A DNA stretch of 23,781 bases, taken from Saksenaea vasiformis B4078 (lineage: Eukaryota; Mucoromycota; Mucoromycetes; Mucorales; Saksenaeaceae). The stretch spans positions 1 to 23,781 of the forward strand of contig JNDT01001954.1 of the NCBI GenBank assembly GCA_000697055.1, in the 5' to 3' direction. How positions within the stretch are numbered: position 1 is the first letter of the stretch; each line of letters starts with the position of its first letter. Shown here piece by piece: positions 19,689-23,781 of the stretch. Made by a program: the position numbers and the translations under genes. The notes below the pieces were generated by a model. The model was not told the DNA's origin. It saw nothing but the letters and a program-made list of their open reading frames with translations, and did no database searches.

Positions 19689-20516
19689 TTCAGCGGGCAG
19701 TTGGGTTGCAGGCGGGTCTGTGCACGATCGGATCGAAAGAAGCAACCTGTCTTTCCTTTAACCTTGAGATATTTATAGTTAATCTATTCTAGAATACAAA
19801 AAGGGGGGTTGTTTGCTGTTTTGTTATTCGGAGCCTCGATCCTGGACCCCAAAATTTCCCCAAACCCATCCATTTTCAACGGTTTTGTCAATGACTTGCA
19901 GCTTCGGCTAATCCATTCTACTACGACATGTTTAGGTTGTACGAGTGAATGGTAAAACATGTGCCCGGTATTGTTCGATAGCTCCGTTCTTTCTCTTCGA
20001 TTTCCTTTTTGAATGTTTACAGTGAAACATGGGATCGGGTACCACGTATGGAACGTGCTTTTCTCCTTGCGGAAAATAACATTTATTTGCTCAGCAAAAC
20101 TGTGGCAGTACCTCAAAAAAAAAAAAAGGTTCGATGAGGGAACGGAAAAGCGCGTGCTTAACACCATAAATCTCTTTGCGTACACATGTGTTTTCCGATC
20201 GATTGCCTAAACAAATTCACCGGATTAAGTTCCTGTACTGTTGGCTTTTCTAGTCCTATCCGGCTATTGAATCGGAGCAAACTGCCAAAGTGTTTTCTCT
20301 CATGCTGCAGATCCCACCTCTGCTTTTTTTACAACTTCAATGGTTGTAAGGGAAACAATGGGAAGGCGCGCGTTTCAAGAAGAACAAAAAACAAAAAAAT
20401 CAACAGTCCACGTGACTCGTCCGCAGCGTGTGTGTGTGTGTGCGCAAACGCATGATGCTGCGACCCACGCTGCTTTTTGTTTTTTATTTTTTATTTTATT
20501 TTAATCTTCGCCAGTA
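19689..20516. other. Intergenic region and GID8 upstream sequence
   Basis: A 133-residue minus-strand frame (19784-20185) and an 89-residue plus-strand frame (20186-20455) exist but show no motif or coding bias I can trust. A GT repeat (about 20428-20441) and a T-rich tract precede the GID8 start and probably belong to its promoter and leader. Confidence 0.4.
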
Positions 20517-21382
20517 ATGACATCCATGCCGCCATCGAGTAAGAAGGTAATCTCAAGGACGGATTGGGAAGAACGACTTGCAAAGGTCAAGGTCAACAAA
20601 CAGTAAGATGGTCGAAAACTGTCAAAGAATTCCTTTTTGTTCATGTGGTTTCCTTGGGTACAGAGACCTTAATCAGCTTGTCATGAATTATTTGGTTATT
20701 GAAGGCTATAAAGATGCAGCCGAGCAGTTCAGCTTAGAAAGTGGTTTACAACCTACAGCCGATTTGGAATCCATTCAAGAACGTATGGAAATTCGTCATG
20801 CCATTCAGTCTGGCGATGTGGATACAGCTATTGAACTTGTGAACGACTTGAATCCTGAGGTAAAAATATATAATATATATATAACATGTGTATAGATTCT
20901 AGTTGACTAAAAAAGAAGAGTGGCGTTAGATTTTAGATACCAATCCTCGTCTTTTTTTCCATTTACAACAACAACGGTTGATTGAATTGATTCGTAAAGG
21001 GGACTTTGCTGGGGCGTTGGAATTTGCAGCGGATGAAATGGCGCCCCGCGGAGAAGAACATCCGGAGTTCCTTGAGGAGCTGGAACGAACGATGGCATTG
21101 TTAGCATTTCAGGATGTCCATCGATCACCTGTTGGCGATCTTTTGCAACCAAGTCAAAGACAAAAAACGGCGAGTGAACTGAATGCAGCGATACTCGTTA
21201 GTCAATCACGCGAAAAGGATCCAAAGTTACCCAACCTATTGAAGATGTTGGCATGGAGTCAAGAACAGCTGGAAGAGCGTGTCGTTTATCCACGTATGGA
21301 GGATTTTACAAAAGGAGATCTTATCATGGATGAAGCACACGATACAGCTTCAGATAGTAGCAATATTACTTCGCCCACCTAA
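20517..21382 (+). CDS. GID8: GID/CTLH ubiquitin ligase subunit Gid8 (LisH-CTLH-CRA)
   Basis: Three exons (20517-20602, 20664-20859, 20930-21382) give 244 residues, near the 228 of human TWA1/GID8. The order is TDWEERLAKVKV, a LisH motif (DLNQLVMNYLVIEGYKDAAEQF), CTLH (ESIQERMEIRHAIQSGDVD, continuing into AIELVNDLNP) and CRA (FFHLQQQRLIELIRKGDFAG through MALLAFQD and PVGDLLQPSQRQK), ending YPRMEDFTKGDLIMDEAHD. Gid8 is the scaffold that links the RING subunits to the substrate receptors; in yeast the complex destroys gluconeogenic enzymes on return to glucose. The Met at 20517 is the first before the conserved start, and a second Met lies three codons on. Intron 2 has an AT repeat. Confidence 0.95.
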
Positions 21383-21884
21383 AAAAAAAATTGTATGTAC
21401 GACAACGGAAAGATTTAAGATCGGCGTTGTTGTAAAGGAAAAAAAAAAAAAAGTCTCGTCGTTGATTCTCCTCCCTCCCTTCCTTCCTTCCCCTTCCGTG
21501 GTGTGTGTGTGACAAGAAGAAGGTGCCCCGATCCTGTCAATAAAACAAAGATGGGAAATGTAACCTTTTGACAAGTAATTGCAATTTTCTTTTTACATGT
21601 GAATGTATTTGATGAATGATCGACAAATCAAGCTATTATGCAATCGAACTTATCATCCTAATGGAAAATGCAACTGATCGAAGTGGGAACTTCATATGAC
21701 CCACGCTATAGGTTACACACTATTAAAAGAAGGCAAATTTGATCGAATGCTACACTTATTAGCTACAAAAGGGAACTTCTGAGATTTCCTTTTTTTCTGT
21801 CTGGCTTGGACCACTTACTATATCTTAACTCTTTCCCTTCTTCGACTTTTTTTTTTCTCTCTCTTCTTTCTCTTACCTATTCTT
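21383..21884. other. Intergenic region with short upstream ORFs before the GATA gene
   Basis: After the GID8 3' UTR (CCTTCC tract, AATAAA at 21539) come two overlapping short ORFs, 21668-21742 and 21696-21782 (the latter begins MTHAIGYTLLKEGKFDRML). They may be upstream ORFs, or an N-terminal exon of the next gene whose splice I could not resolve. A polypyrimidine tract at 21785-21880 precedes the GATA gene. Confidence 0.35.
21539..21544 (+). promoter_or_regulatory. Possible polyadenylation signal of GID8
   Basis: AATAAA lies about 155 nt after the GID8 stop codon, past a C/T-rich tract, a plausible distance for a fungal 3' UTR. Confidence 0.4.
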
Positions 21885-23535
21885 ATGTTGCACAAGGAAC
21901 GCACGATGTATACATGCCTATGGACTTTATTATCTCTGGGTGAACTTACATTCGTGTATACTTCACCCTCATTTACACGAAACTTTTCTCATTCCATTCA
22001 CCATGGCGTCATGGGTCGTTCCTTGTTTGACCTCATTCATCCCGCCGAAACTGCTTTGGCACGACGCGATCTTCAGAAATTCATGGAGTCCAAGAGTTTG
22101 ACGGGTACTGTGACAAGGTAAACCATCATAATATAAACAAACAGAAGGGCCCCACCTTGGTTCTAAACCCCTCCCCCTTTGTTTTTTGTTAGATGTAGAT
22201 TACCTGAGCTGAAGGCGAATAATGTTATTACTGATATGGATGAGGTACGAATATAGTTTATTCTTCAGAAAAAGGCAACTCATATAAATGGATGCTTAGC
22301 CAATCAACTGGTTAGTTGTTGAAGTGGTCATGTATCTGGTAACCGACAAATTGGCACTTGCCTTTTTCCATGTGGATCAAGGTAAAGAAAAGAAAAAGAA
22401 AAGAGAGAGCGAGTTTTGTTTCTTACCATTGTTAACAAAAAAAAAAAAAAAAAATAGCGCATATCGAACATGATGAGAACCCTTGTGGAGAATCCCTGTT
22501 TGAGCCAAAGGTAACAATCAATTTTTTTTTTACCCTAAAACATATATAAGTGTATTGTCATATTGACGAATTTTTCTTAAAAAAAAAAAGGATGCAGAGA
22601 TGTTGAGATTAACGTTGCAGCAACAGGGATTAGATTCCGTTGCTAATCCTTGTGTTCCGTCACAACGTTTATTCCATATTTTTGATACACATAGCAAAAA
22701 ATTATTATTTTCTTGGCCTAGTGCATTCCAAGATCTTGATTCGTCACTTGCTGCGAGTTTGTACGATACACCAGCCCAAAAGGATTCCGACGCTTCGTGT
22801 TTCCAATGTACTCAGCAAACATTACGAGCAACGCCTTCTTGTGTTATTGATCGACTCGTTATACCTTATGGATGTATTACGTTTGCATCGATTCAATCCT
22901 CTGCTTTACTTCAAGCGATTCCACGATGGCAATTACGACGATTGGAAGCCAGTAGTGACAATAGCAATGGCACAGACAACAACAACAACAGCAAGAAGAA
23001 AGGTCACACCTGTCCAACCGTGACATACAAAGAAATGGGTCCGGTTATTCCATATGCAAGGCGTGCATCGGCGGCATCGCAACCCTACCTCGTGCGCTCA
23101 ACCCGCTCCTTCTCATCACTGACAACAACACGACGTGTTTCCCCTTCAAGAAGCCTGCGCGATCGATACAGTCCGCCAGCTGCACACAAAAATTTCTGCG
23201 AAAGCTGTGGTACCGACAGTAGTCCAGAATGGCGCAGGGGCCCGTCTGGCCACAAAACGTATGGCTTCTTCACTTCCTTCCTTCCTTCCTTCTACAACTT
23301 TTGCTAATCTTCTTTTTTTTTATTTCTGGTATTTAGGTTATGTAATGCATGTGGGTTACGTTATTCACGATCAATAGCACGACAAGATAAATCATCATCA
23401 ACTCCTTCCTCCTCTTCGTCTTCGTCTTCTTCCTCTTCTAATTCATCCTCCTCCTCCAATAATTACTCTTCAAATTCACAATACCCTGCATATCTCAATG
23501 AGATGAAAAAGACATCCATTTCCTCATTCCTTTGA
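21885..23535 (+). CDS. PAS-like and GATA zinc-finger transcription factor
   Basis: Six exons (21885-22117, 22193-22244, 22300-22381, 22458-22510, 22591-23258, 23337-23535) give 428 residues in frame. The N-terminal 150 residues look like a PAS fold: LWTLLSLGELTFVYTSPSF, GRSLFDLIHPAETALARRDL, then the strand VVMYLVTDKLALAFFHVDQ. Near the end is a type IVb-like GATA finger, CESCGTDSSPEWRRGPSG, then LCNACGLRY, with CxxC-X18-CxxC spacing; the last intron splits the finger before LCNAC. The tail is a long Ser run. PAS plus GATA recalls the White Collar proteins, but the finger ends YSRS rather than the WAKK of WC-2 and no LOV cysteine motif is seen, so no WC name is given. The start is uncertain: Met 21906 precedes the conserved part and an upstream exon is possible. 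Confidence 0.8.
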
Positions 23536-23781
23536 TGTTACAAAACGCAATCGATTAAAAAAAGAAAAAAAAAGAGGTAGTACTGCGCGATTCACTTTTA
23601 TCTTCGTTTCACAAAGGTTATTACACAAAAATGGCATAATCTTCGCTACTGTGCCTGTGCATTTTTTTCTTTTCCACACGTCTTTACCCACAGCTACTCG
23701 GTTATCGGGGAATTAAAAAAATAAGGTTGGCTGCTGTGAGAAAAAAAGAATGAAAAAAGAGAGAGAGGGGGGGGGGGGAAG
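23536..23781. other. 3' region of the GATA gene to the window edge
   Basis: This is A- and T-run rich and non-coding, ending in a GA tract followed by a 12-base G run. The G run at the very edge may be real or an assembly or sequencing end effect. Confidence 0.4.

Noticed and set aside
20122..20140. GGTTCGA like a tRNA B box
   Set aside because: No matching A box, acceptor stem or anticodon arm could be folded around it.
19784..20185. 133-codon minus-strand ORF
   Set aside because: No motif, frequent Phe runs from T-tracts, no supporting splice or promoter context; treated as chance.
21885..23535. Naming the GATA gene as White Collar 2
   Set aside because: The PAS segment is weak and the finger ends YSRS rather than the WAKK seen in WC proteins; only the general class is supported.

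Overview
The window looks like nuclear DNA from an early-diverging filamentous fungus, most probably Mucoromycota. The reasons are many short introns (about 41-86 nt, GT-AG with one likely GC-AG), pyrimidine-rich A/T intergenic tracts, Fanzor remnants with the W-Q-R-D-x-N signature I associate with Mucorales, and fungal orthologues of ALG7, SDC1/DPY30, NSE3, HIS6 and GID8. The phylum is an inference; nothing here fixes the genus. Gene models were spliced by hand and accepted only when every exon junction kept the reading frame.

Left part (1-5.1 kb): the 3' end of a Fanzor (eukaryotic TnpB-like) gene with two small hairpins just after its stop; ALG7 (first enzyme of N-glycan lipid precursor synthesis); a Dpy-30 domain protein (COMPASS subunit); a 90-residue basic protein with a probable GC-AG intron; then about 1 kb without a gene.

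Centre (5.1-13.6 kb, minus strand): the most striking object. What look like separate ORFs splice into one gene of about 8.5 kb encoding about 2,600 residues, read as MACPF module, MIR-like (beta-trefoil) region, second MACPF module, then about 47 Sel1 repeats. Two introns sit at the same place and phase in both MACPF modules, and an intron removes the single stop codon that would split the gene. The 3' end of the Sel1 array is homogenised into 324-bp and 432-bp higher-order repeats.

Right part (13.9-23.8 kb): a 735-bp TIR element with TA at both ends and a decayed Fanzor inside; NSE3/MAGE (SMC5/6 complex); a convergent FHIT-like HIT hydrolase whose stop codon lies 5 nt from that of NSE3 and which needs a 5-nt micro-exon; HIS6, divergent from the HIT gene across 79 nt that hold a perfect Gcn4/CPC1 site; about 2.9 kb with at most two small doubtful genes; GID8 (LisH-CTLH subunit of the GID/CTLH ubiquitin ligase); and a PAS-GATA zinc-finger transcription factor. 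Apart from these pairs, the genes look like independent housekeeping loci rather than one pathway.
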